A DNA stretch of 64,000 nucleotides. Origin: CBDCTM01 sp965222005. Lineage in GTDB: Bacteria; Bacteroidota; Bacteroidia; Chitinophagales; Saprospiraceae. Made by a program: the position numbers and the translations under genes. Under the pieces are notes generated by a model. That model did no database searches. It had not been told where the DNA came from and worked only from the letters and a program-made list of their open reading frames with translations. The DNA lies in NCBI GenBank assembly GCA_965222005.1, contig CBDCTM010000001.1, forward strand, positions 44,368 through 108,367, in the 5' to 3' direction. Positions 44,216-53,558 of the stretch are shown piece by piece. Within the stretch, counting starts at the first letter, position 1, and every line of letters begins with the position of its first letter.

Positions 44216-45400
44216 TTATTGCTTTTTCAAGGACGCATTTTCCACGTCATTTAGCAAAATATCAGCATATTTTGATGCATTCCTATTTCTAGCTTCTGTA
44301 AAAGCATTTTTTATTATTTGAGTACCTAACTTCGAATTCGATATTAATTTTTCAATACCGATAAATATTGCTTCGGGTGAATCTACTTCTACAACATAAG
44401 CCCAACCCCTCTCTTTTGCACTTTTTGTATGAAAAGAATAGGGAGGAGAATAAGCCAAAATAGGAGTTCCTGAAATTAAGTATTCAAGAGTCTTTGTAGC
44501 AAACACAGTCTTAACCTCGTGATAGGATCCATTCTTATGAGATAAAGGCAAAAACAATACATCTGCATCTCTTTGTAATTGTTGTGCTTCCTCTCTGGTA
44601 CCCCAGTAATAGTCTGCTTTAGGGTGATAAATGTTTAAACTTTTTAGTTGTTCCTCTTTTAAGTTTATTAGGATTTTCACCTTGTAATGATCAGGCATTA
44701 GGTCTATCGCTTTGATAAATTCCTTCATAGCATCAAGACTCATATGCGTGCTCACATTACCAGTGTAAAGTATTAATTTTTCCTCTTTATGTTTGGTACT
44801 TTCTCGTCTTAGTTGCGCTGCATTCTCTATTAAATTTTTGGACGTTGTATGCGGCAATATGGCAGGCTCAATATCATATTTCTCTACATAATGCTGTTGT
44901 TGAGTCGAAGTCATACAATATACTCTGTCAGCATTTAACAGTACTTCTTTCTCCCATTTACGAGCATAACGAAGAGCTTCTCCTTTTTCATTCTCTTCCC
45001 AAAGATCATGTACATGAATAAAGAATGGGATATTCAAACGCTTACACGCTTTGAACGCTGCCGTAGCAAATATACCATTGGGATAAATAGCCAAAACAAC
45101 TGCTGGTTTTATTCTTTTTAAATGTTTCAATACAAAACGATCAACCAAAAACGATAACTTAAACCGCAACCTTCTGAATACCCTTGCCAAAAATGAATTC
45201 GGTATCTTAAATGTGTTTGTCTTGCAAACTGGTTTGAAATTAGGGTCAATCCTGGCACTTAAATCCCAGCCTACAATTGCTTCCAAATCTCCTTGATACT
45301 CTTCCAGTAAGTTAGCTAGTAGTATGGGTGATCCTGCTACTTGCGGTGCAAATCCCCAACTGACAACTACAAGTTTGGTGTTATTAATCTTATTATCCAT
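44216..45400 (-). CDS. Glycosyltransferase family 4 (GT-B), WbuB-like
   Basis: A 394-residue enzyme: LVVVSWGFAPQVAGSPILLA, VLAIYPNGIFATAAFKACKR and IPFFIHVHDLWEENEKGEAL, as in WbuB-like proteins that use fucosamine-type sugars. ILYTGNVSTHMSLDAMKEFI starts the donor domain, ADVLFLPLSHKNGSYHEVKT and KTLEYLISGTPILAYSPP follow. It is 10 bp downstream of the FAD oxidoreductase gene in the same transcript. Confidence 0.8.
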   Translation of the reverse strand: MDNKINNTKLVVVSWGFAPQVAGSPILLANLLEEYQGDLEAIVGWDLSARIDPNFKPVCKTNTFKIPNSFLARVFRRLRFKLSFLVDRFVLKHLKRIKPAVVLAIYPNGIFATAAFKACKRLNIPFFIHVHDLWEENEKGEALRYARKWEKEVLLNADRVYCMTSTQQQHYVEKYDIEPAILPHTTSKNLIENAAQLRRESTKHKEEKLILYTGNVSTHMSLDAMKEFIKAIDLMPDHYKVKILINLKEEQLKSLNIYHPKADYYWGTREEAQQLQRDADVLFLPLSHKNGSYHEVKTVFATKTLEYLISGTPILAYSPPYSFHTKSAKERGWAYVVEVDSPEAIFIGIEKLISNSKLGTQIIKNAFTEARNRNASKYADILLNDVENASLKKQ

Positions 45401-45410
45401 TTTACAAATT

Positions 45411-46508
45411 TCATGTTAAAGTTCTCTCCCCCACTCCCAACTTCACCATAGCCTCCCGCGCCACATCAACACAAGTCGTCAATTTTCCACTAAAAATGCT
45501 ATATATACTTTTCCCGTGATCCAACAACAAGGTTGGACGAGCATCATCCATTTCTTGCTCCGGGAGCACGACCCTTGTAGTTATCCAGGAATCCCGAAGC
45601 CTCATCTCATCTAGTAGAGGAAAAAAGCCTTTAGAAAGCTCCATGATGTCGAGTTCTACGAATCCATCAATGGGCGACCAGTCAACGCTGTGATAACCTA
45701 TATGTGCTTGTACGACAGAATGAGTTACGTGATACAATATAAACTCTCCCTTACTGAACCCCTTTGGCATCAGCGAGCAAAATGGGCCATCCATTACCGT
45801 CACACCAAAAGGAGCAGGAGGGTTATCCATTTCTAAAATAGGCATCACACACAGCTGGAATTTGGCCTTCACGTTATCTGTGCCAAACAAGTCAACCAAA
45901 TCTGCGATTCCCGCATAGGTAGCGCTAATGATCGCATGACACCGCACTTTGTAACCATTGGTCAGGATAACCTCTTTTTCCTCTTTCAGATTATTAATGC
46001 TGAGCGGTTGGCTATTTCTGACCACCCGGATATTTTTGTTTTTTGCAATCCGATAAATCACGATTTGCTTTAACTTATTAAAATCGAAAATAGGTTCCGG
46101 CGTCAACCAGCAAGCTTCTACCATTGATCGGTTTAATACACCACTCGGAGGATATGCTTCTTCTAAAGGGAGGTTCAACTTTTGGCAAAAGCTGTAGAAT
46201 TCTTCGGCATTGAGATGAGAACCACGGTTAGCAATGGCATAGTATTTATCAAATTGATCATAAATGCTGTTGCCATAAAACTCTTTGAAACTACTCAGGC
46301 CCGTAAGTGCTTCTTCAACAGTATTCTTACTTCTAGGGTAGTGATAGCCATAGTGTACCCTGTTTTGATTGACAAGGGAAGCCCCCTGCATAATGTCTTT
46401 TTGTTTTTCTACCAAAGTGACTTTCACTCCATTTTCTCCCAAAACAATAGCTGCAGTCAATCCGAATATGCCACCACCAATGATGAGTACGTGCTTTTTA
46501 GTGTCCAA
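45411..46508 (-). CDS. FAD-dependent oxidoreductase (DAO family)
   Basis: A 365-residue D-amino-acid-oxidase-like protein. HVLIIGGGIFGLTAAIVLGE and VTLVEKQKDIMQGASLVNQN (residues 6-50) bind FAD, and KLTTCVDVAREAMVKLG closes the fold. No membrane segment is seen. Its substrate in a glycan locus is unclear, an oxidised sugar precursor being one option. It overlaps the SDR gene by 11 bp and so is coupled to it. Confidence 0.75.
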   Translation of the reverse strand: MDTKKHVLIIGGGIFGLTAAIVLGENGVKVTLVEKQKDIMQGASLVNQNRVHYGYHYPRSKNTVEEALTGLSSFKEFYGNSIYDQFDKYYAIANRGSHLNAEEFYSFCQKLNLPLEEAYPPSGVLNRSMVEACWLTPEPIFDFNKLKQIVIYRIAKNKNIRVVRNSQPLSINNLKEEKEVILTNGYKVRCHAIISATYAGIADLVDLFGTDNVKAKFQLCVMPILEMDNPPAPFGVTVMDGPFCSLMPKGFSKGEFILYHVTHSVVQAHIGYHSVDWSPIDGFVELDIMELSKGFFPLLDEMRLRDSWITTRVVLPEQEMDDARPTLLLDHGKSIYSIFSGKLTTCVDVAREAMVKLGVGERTLT

Positions 46509-47166
46509 AATATTGTCCTCCGTTTAGGTGAATAATTTGACCGGTAATGTGCTGCTGGTTTAGTATAAACCAAATCGTATGAGCACACTCTTCCGGTAAT
46601 AATAGTCTTTTATTAAGAGTGGCGTTGAGGTGCTTTTCTCTAAAGTCAGGGGTCATTCGGTCGAATACCGGACTGCTGGCAATCAGGCTTGGCGCAATGG
46701 CATTGACACGTATCGCCGGACTCAATTCCCGGGCCAGAGTGCGCGTCATAGCATTGATGGCGCCTTTTACAGTAGCATAAGTGGGGTCGTAACTGCCCAT
46801 GTAGGCGGCAACTGAAGAAATCAATATAACGACTGCCCCGGGGTTGAATTTATCCTGCAAAGCCTTAATTAATAACAATGGTCCCGTAACGTGAATCGCA
46901 AACATTTTATCCATATGTTCTGGGGTCATTTCCCGAAGTGATTGTTGAGGTTCATAGCCAGCTGTTAGCACTAGTCCGTCTATTTCCGAAATTTGATCTG
47001 AGGCACGAATTATTGATTCACGGTCAGTTAAATCTAGCTGAATGATCGAGTCTTGGATTTTTGAACTAGTGAGCAAGCAATTATGCCCCTTTTGAACGAG
47101 CAAATTCCGGGTAGCTACACCAATACTGCCTCGCCCTCCTACCAGCAGAAAAGTTTTGTTATTCAT
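46498..47166 (-). CDS. Short-chain dehydrogenase/reductase
   Basis: A 222-residue classical SDR. FLLVGGRGSIGVATRNLLVQ (residues 5-24) is the coenzyme loop, VILISSVAAYMGSYDPTYAT and VKGAINAMTRTLARELSPAI carry the YxxxK catalytic pair. HITGQIIHLNGGQYFGH is the usual SDR end. It may reduce a keto-sugar. PtmA-like SDRs occur in nonulosonate loci, but that link is inference. It overlaps the neighbouring genes by 11 and 8 bp. Confidence 0.8.
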   Translation of the reverse strand: MNNKTFLLVGGRGSIGVATRNLLVQKGHNCLLTSSKIQDSIIQLDLTDRESIIRASDQISEIDGLVLTAGYEPQQSLREMTPEHMDKMFAIHVTGPLLLIKALQDKFNPGAVVILISSVAAYMGSYDPTYATVKGAINAMTRTLARELSPAIRVNAIAPSLIASSPVFDRMTPDFREKHLNATLNKRLLLPEECAHTIWFILNQQHITGQIIHLNGGQYFGH

Positions 47167-48601
47167 AGGTAGCTAAAGAATGAGATGTGTGCTTTTGAAT
47201 TGTTTGCAATATGTTACTAACTGCATCTATTTCAAAATCATTACAGTATTGTTGAGCATAGCGCCGCTGATTTTTCACTGCTTCTTGGTGAATGCCATCT
47301 TCTGAAAAATATTGTTGTATAAAAATTTCTAATTCTTGTGCCGTTTTTACAGCAGGAAAACCGCCCTCATTAATCAAATCGGCTGCCTGTCCTAAATTAT
47401 GGTCGTCTAAATTAATAATAACAACAGGAACACTCTTAACAATCGCATCTATGCTATAAGCAGAATTAAAAATGCAAACTATATCAGCAACTGCAAGTGA
47501 TTCTTCAAAGTTTAAAATTGTATTTTTATCAAATAGGATATTCGGATATCTATCAATAAATGATTGATAAAAAGATAAGTTTTCAGAAGAGTGTAATCGA
47601 ACAACCCCCTTAAATGTCCGTAAGTTGTTTATGGCTTCACAAAAAAAAGTCGCCAATTGCTGACGATAATAGTGATTGACAGGATTAGTAGCCAGTACGA
47701 TCACTTTTTGTGAGGGGCTTACTTTTATTTTCATTCTTGCCTCTCCTTTGGTTGTTTTCAAACGATTGCTCAATTGCGTGGCTCCAGTAACTAATAGTTT
47801 ACCCGGATGGGCACCCTTATCGATTAATAGTTGTTTTTGCCGTTCGCCCCAGCAAAAAAGGTAATCTGCCAACAAAGGCAAATAACCGAAACGGTGGTTG
47901 ACAACACCGTGCATATGGCTATAGGTTGGGATGGCCATCTTTCGAGCTGTCAGGATTAACCCTGAGCACATATCGTTGCGATCGTATTCTGTAAGAATGT
48001 ATTTGGGTTGTAATTGTTTGAGTAATAATTCAAAGGCTAACATTCGTTGGGTCTGGGCAGTCAAGACATTCATCAATTTTCGCCTAAAAACCTGTGGAAG
48101 TTGATTTTCCGAAACAAACTTAGCGATGACCTTACGTATAGCCGGTCTAATTTTATTAAATGCTTTGCGCCATACCGATAGCCCCTCAAAGGGAAGGTCA
48201 TCGAAATAAGTAGCATTGGGCCTTTCTTCAAAAAGATCTGTTAGACGTTTGTTTTTTAAGATGCAATTAAACGTGGATAGAGGTTGGTTCTGAAACAATA
48301 CATAGTTGATCTTAAATACATGAGGTCGTTCTGATATAAAGGTCAACAGAGGAGCCCCTTTTTTTAGCGTGGTAGGTATAGAGGTTTTTTTATTGCGAAC
48401 GAAACGAGTGCCTATATGTTCAATATAAAAAGAGCGGATTAATTCTCTGAACCATGTGAACCTTCCCGGGGGTGGCTGACCTATTAAAAATACTACCTGG
48501 AGATGGGTGGCCAACGTGCCGCCGATAGGTACATCATTGAAGCGGATCTGGTTTAAATCAGTTTCTAGTTGTTGTAATTTATCTTCAGGGAGTTTGATCA
48601 T
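47159..48601 (-). CDS. GT-B-like protein, polysaccharide-locus type (possible sialyltransferase-like)
   Basis: A 480-residue protein without a clear Pfam signature by eye. The C-terminal half has KVIVLATNPVNHYYRQQLAT, then FKGVVRLHSSENLSFYQSFI (H-P-like), VADIVCIFNSAYSIDAIVKS and PVVIINLDDH. This is the S/S and H-P type GT-B layout found in polysialyltransferase and CDP-glycerol transferase-like proteins. Because the adjacent genes make nonulosonic acids, it is a candidate CMP-sugar glycosyltransferase. Function is not proven. Confidence 0.5.
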   Translation of the reverse strand: MIKLPEDKLQQLETDLNQIRFNDVPIGGTLATHLQVVFLIGQPPPGRFTWFRELIRSFYIEHIGTRFVRNKKTSIPTTLKKGAPLLTFISERPHVFKINYVLFQNQPLSTFNCILKNKRLTDLFEERPNATYFDDLPFEGLSVWRKAFNKIRPAIRKVIAKFVSENQLPQVFRRKLMNVLTAQTQRMLAFELLLKQLQPKYILTEYDRNDMCSGLILTARKMAIPTYSHMHGVVNHRFGYLPLLADYLFCWGERQKQLLIDKGAHPGKLLVTGATQLSNRLKTTKGEARMKIKVSPSQKVIVLATNPVNHYYRQQLATFFCEAINNLRTFKGVVRLHSSENLSFYQSFIDRYPNILFDKNTILNFEESLAVADIVCIFNSAYSIDAIVKSVPVVIINLDDHNLGQAADLINEGGFPAVKTAQELEIFIQQYFSEDGIHQEAVKNQRRYAQQYCNDFEIDAVSNILQTIQKHTSHSLATYE

Positions 48602-48620
48602 TAACTAAAGTTATTAGATA

Positions 48621-49676
48621 CTATAATACATCTTCCCATTGTAGCGGATTACCTTTAGTCAAGCCTTTTCGGGCTATTTTGCCAAGAATGAGGTCGTAAT
48701 ATTTCGGAGCTAACCCATCTCCGGGACGAATGACCCTAATATTTTTCACAGTCAATGGTTCTCCTGCATTAATATCTTTTGCTACATATATAGAGCGTTT
48801 GAATCGAAGGCTTGTCTGTTCAGATTTTTGAGTGTTCAGCTGCACACCTCCTAAAGCCATAAAAGCTCTTTCACTTTCGACAGCCAGTGCTTTCAATTCA
48901 TGTGGCTCCAGTGAAAAAGCACTATCCACTCCTCCATCTGCTCTGCGAAGAGTAAAGTGTTTTTCAATAACTCTTGCTCCCAAAGCCACTGAAGCTACGG
49001 CTGCCCCGATACCCATGGTGTGATCCGATAGTCCAATAACGCAGTCTTCAAAGATGGATTGAAAAATGGGAATAGTGTTTAAATTAGTGTTCTCAGGGGT
49101 AGCCGGATATGTGCTGGTACACTTTAAAATGATAATATCTTTTGCACCAGCACCTTTCAATATCTGCACTGACTCGTAAATACTATCTAAGGTTGAAGCT
49201 CCTGATGAGATGATGACGGGCTTTCCAGTTTGGGCTACCTTCTTTAATAGAGGGTGGTGGGCACTTTCAAAGGAAGCTATTTTATAGGCTGGTACATTTA
49301 AAGATTCCAGGTATTCAACTGCAGTTTCATCAAATGGAGAGGAAAAAGCAAGCATTCCTAATTCGCCCGCATAATCGAAAATTTGTGTGTGCCATTCCCA
49401 GGGCGTATGAGCTTCTTGATATAGTTGATATAAATTTTTGCCGTACCATAGAGATTCTTTATTATCAATATCAAACAAACCGCCATAATGATCTATAGTC
49501 AGAGTATCTGCAGTATAGGTTTGTAATTTCAATGCATGTGCTCCCGCATCAGAGGCAGCTTTTACGAGCGATAGTGCTCGGTCCAGGTCATGATTGTGGT
49601 TGCCCGACATTTCCGCAATAATTAACGGTTTATGCTTTGTACCAATTAACCGACCTCCTATATTAATTTCTTTCAT
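48621..49676 (-). CDS. pseI: Pseudaminic acid synthase
   Basis: A 351-residue NeuB-family enzyme that condenses 2,4-diacylamino-trideoxy-altrose with phosphoenolpyruvate to give pseudaminic acid. PLIIAEMSGNHNHDLDRALS at residues 18-37, AGAHALKLQTYTADTLTI, YKIASFESAHHPLLKK, LKCTSTYPATPENTNLNT and VIGLSDHTMGIGAAVASVAL follow PseI. IEKHFTLRRADGGVDSAFSL and a C-terminal SAF domain (SIYVAKDINAGEPLTVKNIR) complete it. It overlaps the formyltransferase gene by 4 bp. Confidence 0.85.
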   Translation of the reverse strand: MKEINIGGRLIGTKHKPLIIAEMSGNHNHDLDRALSLVKAASDAGAHALKLQTYTADTLTIDHYGGLFDIDNKESLWYGKNLYQLYQEAHTPWEWHTQIFDYAGELGMLAFSSPFDETAVEYLESLNVPAYKIASFESAHHPLLKKVAQTGKPVIISSGASTLDSIYESVQILKGAGAKDIIILKCTSTYPATPENTNLNTIPIFQSIFEDCVIGLSDHTMGIGAAVASVALGARVIEKHFTLRRADGGVDSAFSLEPHELKALAVESERAFMALGGVQLNTQKSEQTSLRFKRSIYVAKDINAGEPLTVKNIRVIRPGDGLAPKYYDLILGKIARKGLTKGNPLQWEDVL

Positions 49677-50548
49677 GATAGTATGTCTCCTTTTCTAAAT
49701 TCAATTTGTTGATCAGATTCCAGTTCGCTTATTTGCAGTGTCCCATTCGGTGTCTTTACTATGAGCTGGTCTGAAAATGCTTCCAAAATAGTTCCATTTG
49801 GCGTATCATACCTATACCCCATTTCGGTCAAAATCGCCTTATGAATCACCACCTTCTTATCTTTACAAAAGGTAAAGGCACCGGGATATGGTTTGGCTTG
49901 GGCCCTAATCCAATTTCTGATTCTTTCTTTACTCCAGTTCCAGTTTATTTTTCCGTCATTGGGGGTACGTTTTCCAAAATAAGTGCCTTTTGTAATGTCT
50001 TGAGGAATAACCGTGTATTTGTTATTGGAAATTTCTTCTAATACTTCTTTTACTAACACGGGATAAAGTGTTTTAAACCTTCTTAAAATATCTGCCCCTG
50101 TATCATCTTCTCTTATGGGTATAGATACTTGTTTAATGATGCCACCGTTGTCAACCTCTTCGTCAATGACATGAACCGTAATTCCCGTTTCCTTTTCGCC
50201 ATTAATAATCGCCCAGACATGTGGGGTACGTCCTCTGTACTTCGGAAGTAAAGATCCATGTATATTTATCGCTATTTTTTTGGGGAGCTGAATCAAGTCC
50301 TTCTCAATAATAAACAAGTAATTAACCGATAATAATATCTCACAGGAGATAGTTTGAATAAATTCAGAGGCTGCTCCTTTCCTCGGATTACCGGCAAAAC
50401 AGGGCAAACTACATTCATCACAAAAGGAAATAATGACTTCCGAATTTTTATCAGTGAAAACGGCTACTATGTTATACAAATCCTGAGCATAAACATCTGC
50501 TAATATCTGAAATCCTAATCCACCACTAACTAACAAACAAATATCCAT
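49673..50548 (-). CDS. Sugar N-formyltransferase
   Basis: A 291-residue formyltransferase of the Fmt family. AINIHGSLLPKYRGRTPHVW contains catalytic Asn95 and His97, and VIDEEVDNGGI contains Asp133, the N-H-D triad. A C-terminal domain (KVVIHKAILTEMGYRYDTPN) resembles Fmt C-terminal domains. It transfers a formyl group from N10-formyl-THF to a sugar amine. The gene overlaps pseG by one base and pseI by four. No GNAT-type PseH is present in the window, which makes it the best candidate for the N4-acylation step. Confidence 0.8.
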   Translation of the reverse strand: MDICLLVSGGLGFQILADVYAQDLYNIVAVFTDKNSEVIISFCDECSLPCFAGNPRKGAASEFIQTISCEILLSVNYLFIIEKDLIQLPKKIAINIHGSLLPKYRGRTPHVWAIINGEKETGITVHVIDEEVDNGGIIKQVSIPIREDDTGADILRRFKTLYPVLVKEVLEEISNNKYTVIPQDITKGTYFGKRTPNDGKINWNWSKERIRNWIRAQAKPYPGAFTFCKDKKVVIHKAILTEMGYRYDTPNGTILEAFSDQLIVKTPNGTLQISELESDQQIEFRKGDILS

Positions 50549-51561
50549 TAATCTTTTACCCCCTGTTTCAAAGTCGATAGATTAGTTACCAGTTCCAGTA
50601 GGCGTTCCCCTGATTTTCCATCTAATATTTGTTCCTGCTTTGCAATAGCTTTGCTAATTCGTTCAGCACTGCTCACTGGAAATTCTTTAAAACTAAAGGC
50701 TAATCCTTTATCTACAAAATAACGGTTAATGTTGATTTGATTATCAGCGATAACCTTCAAGTACAATTCGCCTCCCACTGATAAGTATTCATAAGAAATA
50801 GTGCTAGGCGAAGTAACTGCCATAGTGCATTTTTTCATATAGCGTACCATTTCTGACGCATTAATGCTAGAAAGTAATATGATTTCTTTACTAAGAGTCG
50901 CAATATAAGCCTCTAATTCTTTCCGGTATTGGTAAGCCCCGCCGATTATGATATAATATTTTTCAACTATTCCTTTTTGTTCACATTCTTTTAGTACATC
51001 AAGAGTATCATTGTTGGGATCTGCACCGCCTAAACAAATCAAAACAGCATTTCCCCTTTCTGGGTAATTCCTTTCTTTTGCAGCTTCTCTAAACTCTTTT
51101 CTAAGTAAGGCATATTTGAGACCAAGAAAAAACTGGGTGTTCTCTCCAGTTGAATAACAGTCAGCTGTTACCCCGCCTGCATGATTTATAATGACATCTG
51201 CTAAAAAGTGATAATTGTGAATGTCATCAATGCAAATGATCTGGCATCCTAGATCCTTTAGTTTTCTTTGATATTGTGTTCTAAAATGGTATCCATCTAA
51301 TATCAATATTTCATTGCCACTAAGGTAATTCTTCACAAGATATGCTGCCTCTTCCACTTCGCTGCCAAGGCTGTCTGGCAAAATCCAAATAGTGGAACAT
51401 ACCAATTTTATCTGTTGTATCAACGTCGAAGAAGGAGCCTTAATAGCAAATTTACAATCAAAATGATTCTTTAGTATTTCTGCGAAAGCCAAAGATCGAA
51501 CGACATGGCCTAAACCCATTTTGGCATGTCCATCTGCCCTAAAAACAACCGTGGGATTCAT
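50548..51561 (-). CDS. pseG: UDP-sugar hydrolase of pseudaminic acid synthesis
   Basis: A 337-residue PseG-like protein, which cleaves UDP from the diacylamino-trideoxy-altrose. VVFRADGHAKMGLGHVVRSL (residues 5-24) is the PseG signature with the catalytic His. CIDDIHNYHFLADVIINHAG and VLICLGGADPNNDTLDVLKE match the family, and MAVTSPSTISYEYLSVG is the later nucleotide-binding segment. It is placed between the formyltransferase and a NeuB-like gene. Confidence 0.85.
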   Translation of the reverse strand: MNPTVVFRADGHAKMGLGHVVRSLAFAEILKNHFDCKFAIKAPSSTLIQQIKLVCSTIWILPDSLGSEVEEAAYLVKNYLSGNEILILDGYHFRTQYQRKLKDLGCQIICIDDIHNYHFLADVIINHAGGVTADCYSTGENTQFFLGLKYALLRKEFREAAKERNYPERGNAVLICLGGADPNNDTLDVLKECEQKGIVEKYYIIIGGAYQYRKELEAYIATLSKEIILLSSINASEMVRYMKKCTMAVTSPSTISYEYLSVGGELYLKVIADNQININRYFVDKGLAFSFKEFPVSSAERISKAIAKQEQILDGKSGERLLELVTNLSTLKQGVKD

Positions 51562-51569
51562 AAGGTCCG

Positions 51570-52562
51570 TTACTGAACATGTTCCAAAGTTAGAATATCA
51601 TCTTGTTCGATATTCTCCAAAATAGTTTTACCGATGAAAGGTTCGGCAGAAACCTCTCCATTGGGCTTGTCGATCATTTTAAAATCAATACAAGATTCAT
51701 CTACTAGTTCTCCTTTCTTTAAGCCTCTTGCAGCGACTACTGTTTTTTGTCTGTTCCGATAAATAATTTCTTTACCATCTATGGCAAGCAGTTGATCTTC
51801 ATTATAACCAAATACTTGCTCTTCAAGGAATTTCAGGCGATCTACAACCTGCTCCATTTTTTCTTTTCCGATGGCAGATTGATAGTCAAGCCTTTTCTTT
51901 CCTTCATCCAGTGTTAGATGCTTTTCAAAATAGCGCGCACCCAAAATGTAAGCATATTCATTGCTTATAACTGCGTGCTCACTATTAAAGGGGGAATGAT
52001 CAGCATAGCCTATAGTATATTCTGGATATTTCTCCTTCAATAGTTTAATCTTTCCCAATTTTATTTCTTCCAATTGAGACGGGAATGATTGATACCCAAC
52101 CATTAAGACCTTCAACTGGTCTCCGAAATAAGCTATTTTATCATCTATTTCTGCTATTGTACGCCCACCAATCCCCAATATAATCGGAACACCTGTTTTC
52201 TTTATCGCAGCTAGCACTTCATGGTCATAAAAACTAACTGAGTGAATATCGATATAGCTTATATTTACCTCCTGGTCTTCGATCAATGCAAAGGAGTCAA
52301 TATCACACGGCATAAAAATAACGTCCAGGCCAACAGTGTTGCAATACTTAAAAATGCTTTTCCACTGATCAAACGTAAAAATGGTAGACGTTAAATCGTT
52401 GTAAATACTGTGCTTGGGAGACATTAGATTGCTTAACTTCATCAGTATCTGAAATTTAACACCCTTAGCTCCAACCTCTTTGGAAGTGCTTACCAAATCC
52501 ATAAGATAATCATAATCGCCTTGATGATGAAAAGCGGTTTCAGTATATAAATATGTTGTCAT
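51570..52562 (-). CDS. Second, divergent NeuB-family synthase
   Basis: A 330-residue NeuB-like protein with LVSTSKEVGAKGVKFQILMK near residues 23-42, YTIGYADHSPFNSEHAVISN and GARYFEKHLTLDEGKKRLDY. The C-terminus is a SAF domain (RQKTVVAARGLKKGELVDES). The usual LHCTSxYP segment is replaced by LMVGYQSFPSQLEE, and the N-terminus (TETAFHHQGDYDYL) is altered. It may use another sugar than PseI or have changed function. It overlaps the Gfo/Idh gene by 4 bp. Confidence 0.75.
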   Translation of the reverse strand: MTTYLYTETAFHHQGDYDYLMDLVSTSKEVGAKGVKFQILMKLSNLMSPKHSIYNDLTSTIFTFDQWKSIFKYCNTVGLDVIFMPCDIDSFALIEDQEVNISYIDIHSVSFYDHEVLAAIKKTGVPIILGIGGRTIAEIDDKIAYFGDQLKVLMVGYQSFPSQLEEIKLGKIKLLKEKYPEYTIGYADHSPFNSEHAVISNEYAYILGARYFEKHLTLDEGKKRLDYQSAIGKEKMEQVVDRLKFLEEQVFGYNEDQLLAIDGKEIIYRNRQKTVVAARGLKKGELVDESCIDFKMIDKPNGEVSAEPFIGKTILENIEQDDILTLEHVQ

Positions 52563-53557
52563 AGAAAATTTATTTTTCTTTTTCTGTGGAAAACACCATT
52601 TTCCAGTTCTTCAATTAGCTCATTTATTTTTTTGGCATTCTGATAGTTGCAGTTATTGCTTCTTCCTCCTTTTATCCAGGAAATAAAATCGAGCATTTGT
52701 CGTCGATACATGTCGTCGATATTGTAATTCTTTATAGTCAACAATTCTTTTTCATTATTCAGGTAATCTCTAAAAGTAACTTTATTTTCATTAAATGAGT
52801 ATGTAATTTTTCCTTTTTCGCCAATTATGTATCCCTCTCTGAGGTAGTCAGGACTTAAGTAATCCAGCTCTACCAAAACAACACCGCCCCCATCTAAAAA
52901 ACAATTCATAAAAACAGTGTCATCTACATTATCTAGTTCTAAATGTGATGTGTGTCCAACGTAACCACTACAGGAATTGATCGTTCCTAATAAATACTGC
53001 ACCATGTCTATTTCATGTGCGATAGTTCGCAATACACCACCACCAAGGTCCTTTCTCGACATATATTCTAAGCGGTAGTCAATTCCTGGATGCCAGTTTG
53101 GCAAGTAGTTACCAAAGTAAAAACGGCCTTTATATATTTTACCGAGAAGCCCCTGTTGAATAAAGGTTTTAATAGTTTCAACTACGGGATGGAATCGCAT
53201 ACAATAGCCGACAATAATATCGCTAAATTTTTTAAAGCTCTTTTCCAGGTCGGCAAGTTCTACAAGGGTGGAAGCAAGGGGTTTTTCCACGAAAACGGGA
53301 ATACCGTGTTTTTTTATTTTTTTGAGTGTCTTGATATGCAAGGCGGTTGGGTTAGCCACAATTACCCCATCCGGCAGATGAGACATAAAATCATCCCAGG
53401 AGCCTACCTCTTCCATAAATCGCGCCATTCCAGAAGGTTGTTCTTTCAATGCCCCCTTTCGTGTTCGCAAAGCCACAAATTGGCGCACACCTATACTTAG
53501 CAAACAATTTACATGCCTTCTTCCAATAGAGCCTAATCCAACTATCCCAATTTTCAT
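52559..53557 (-). CDS. Gfo/Idh/MocA-family oxidoreductase 1
   Basis: A 332-residue NAD(P)-dependent sugar oxidoreductase. KIGIVGLGSIGRRHVNCLLS (residues 2-21) binds the cofactor, VFVEKPLASTLVELADLEKS has the EKP motif, and GGGVLRTIAHEIDMVQYLLG has the conserved His-Glu-x-Asp. It is typical of genes that oxidise or epimerise NDP-sugars in nonulosonate or amino-sugar loci. It lies 1 bp from the cytidylyltransferase gene. Confidence 0.85.
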   Translation of the reverse strand: MKIGIVGLGSIGRRHVNCLLSIGVRQFVALRTRKGALKEQPSGMARFMEEVGSWDDFMSHLPDGVIVANPTALHIKTLKKIKKHGIPVFVEKPLASTLVELADLEKSFKKFSDIIVGYCMRFHPVVETIKTFIQQGLLGKIYKGRFYFGNYLPNWHPGIDYRLEYMSRKDLGGGVLRTIAHEIDMVQYLLGTINSCSGYVGHTSHLELDNVDDTVFMNCFLDGGGVVLVELDYLSPDYLREGYIIGEKGKITYSFNENKVTFRDYLNNEKELLTIKNYNIDDMYRRQMLDFISWIKGGRSNNCNYQNAKKINELIEELENGVFHRKRKINFL

Positions 53558-53558
53558 A

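Noticed and set aside
53090..53500. 136-codon plus-strand ORF
   Set aside because: Antisense of the Gfo/Idh oxidoreductase 1 gene.
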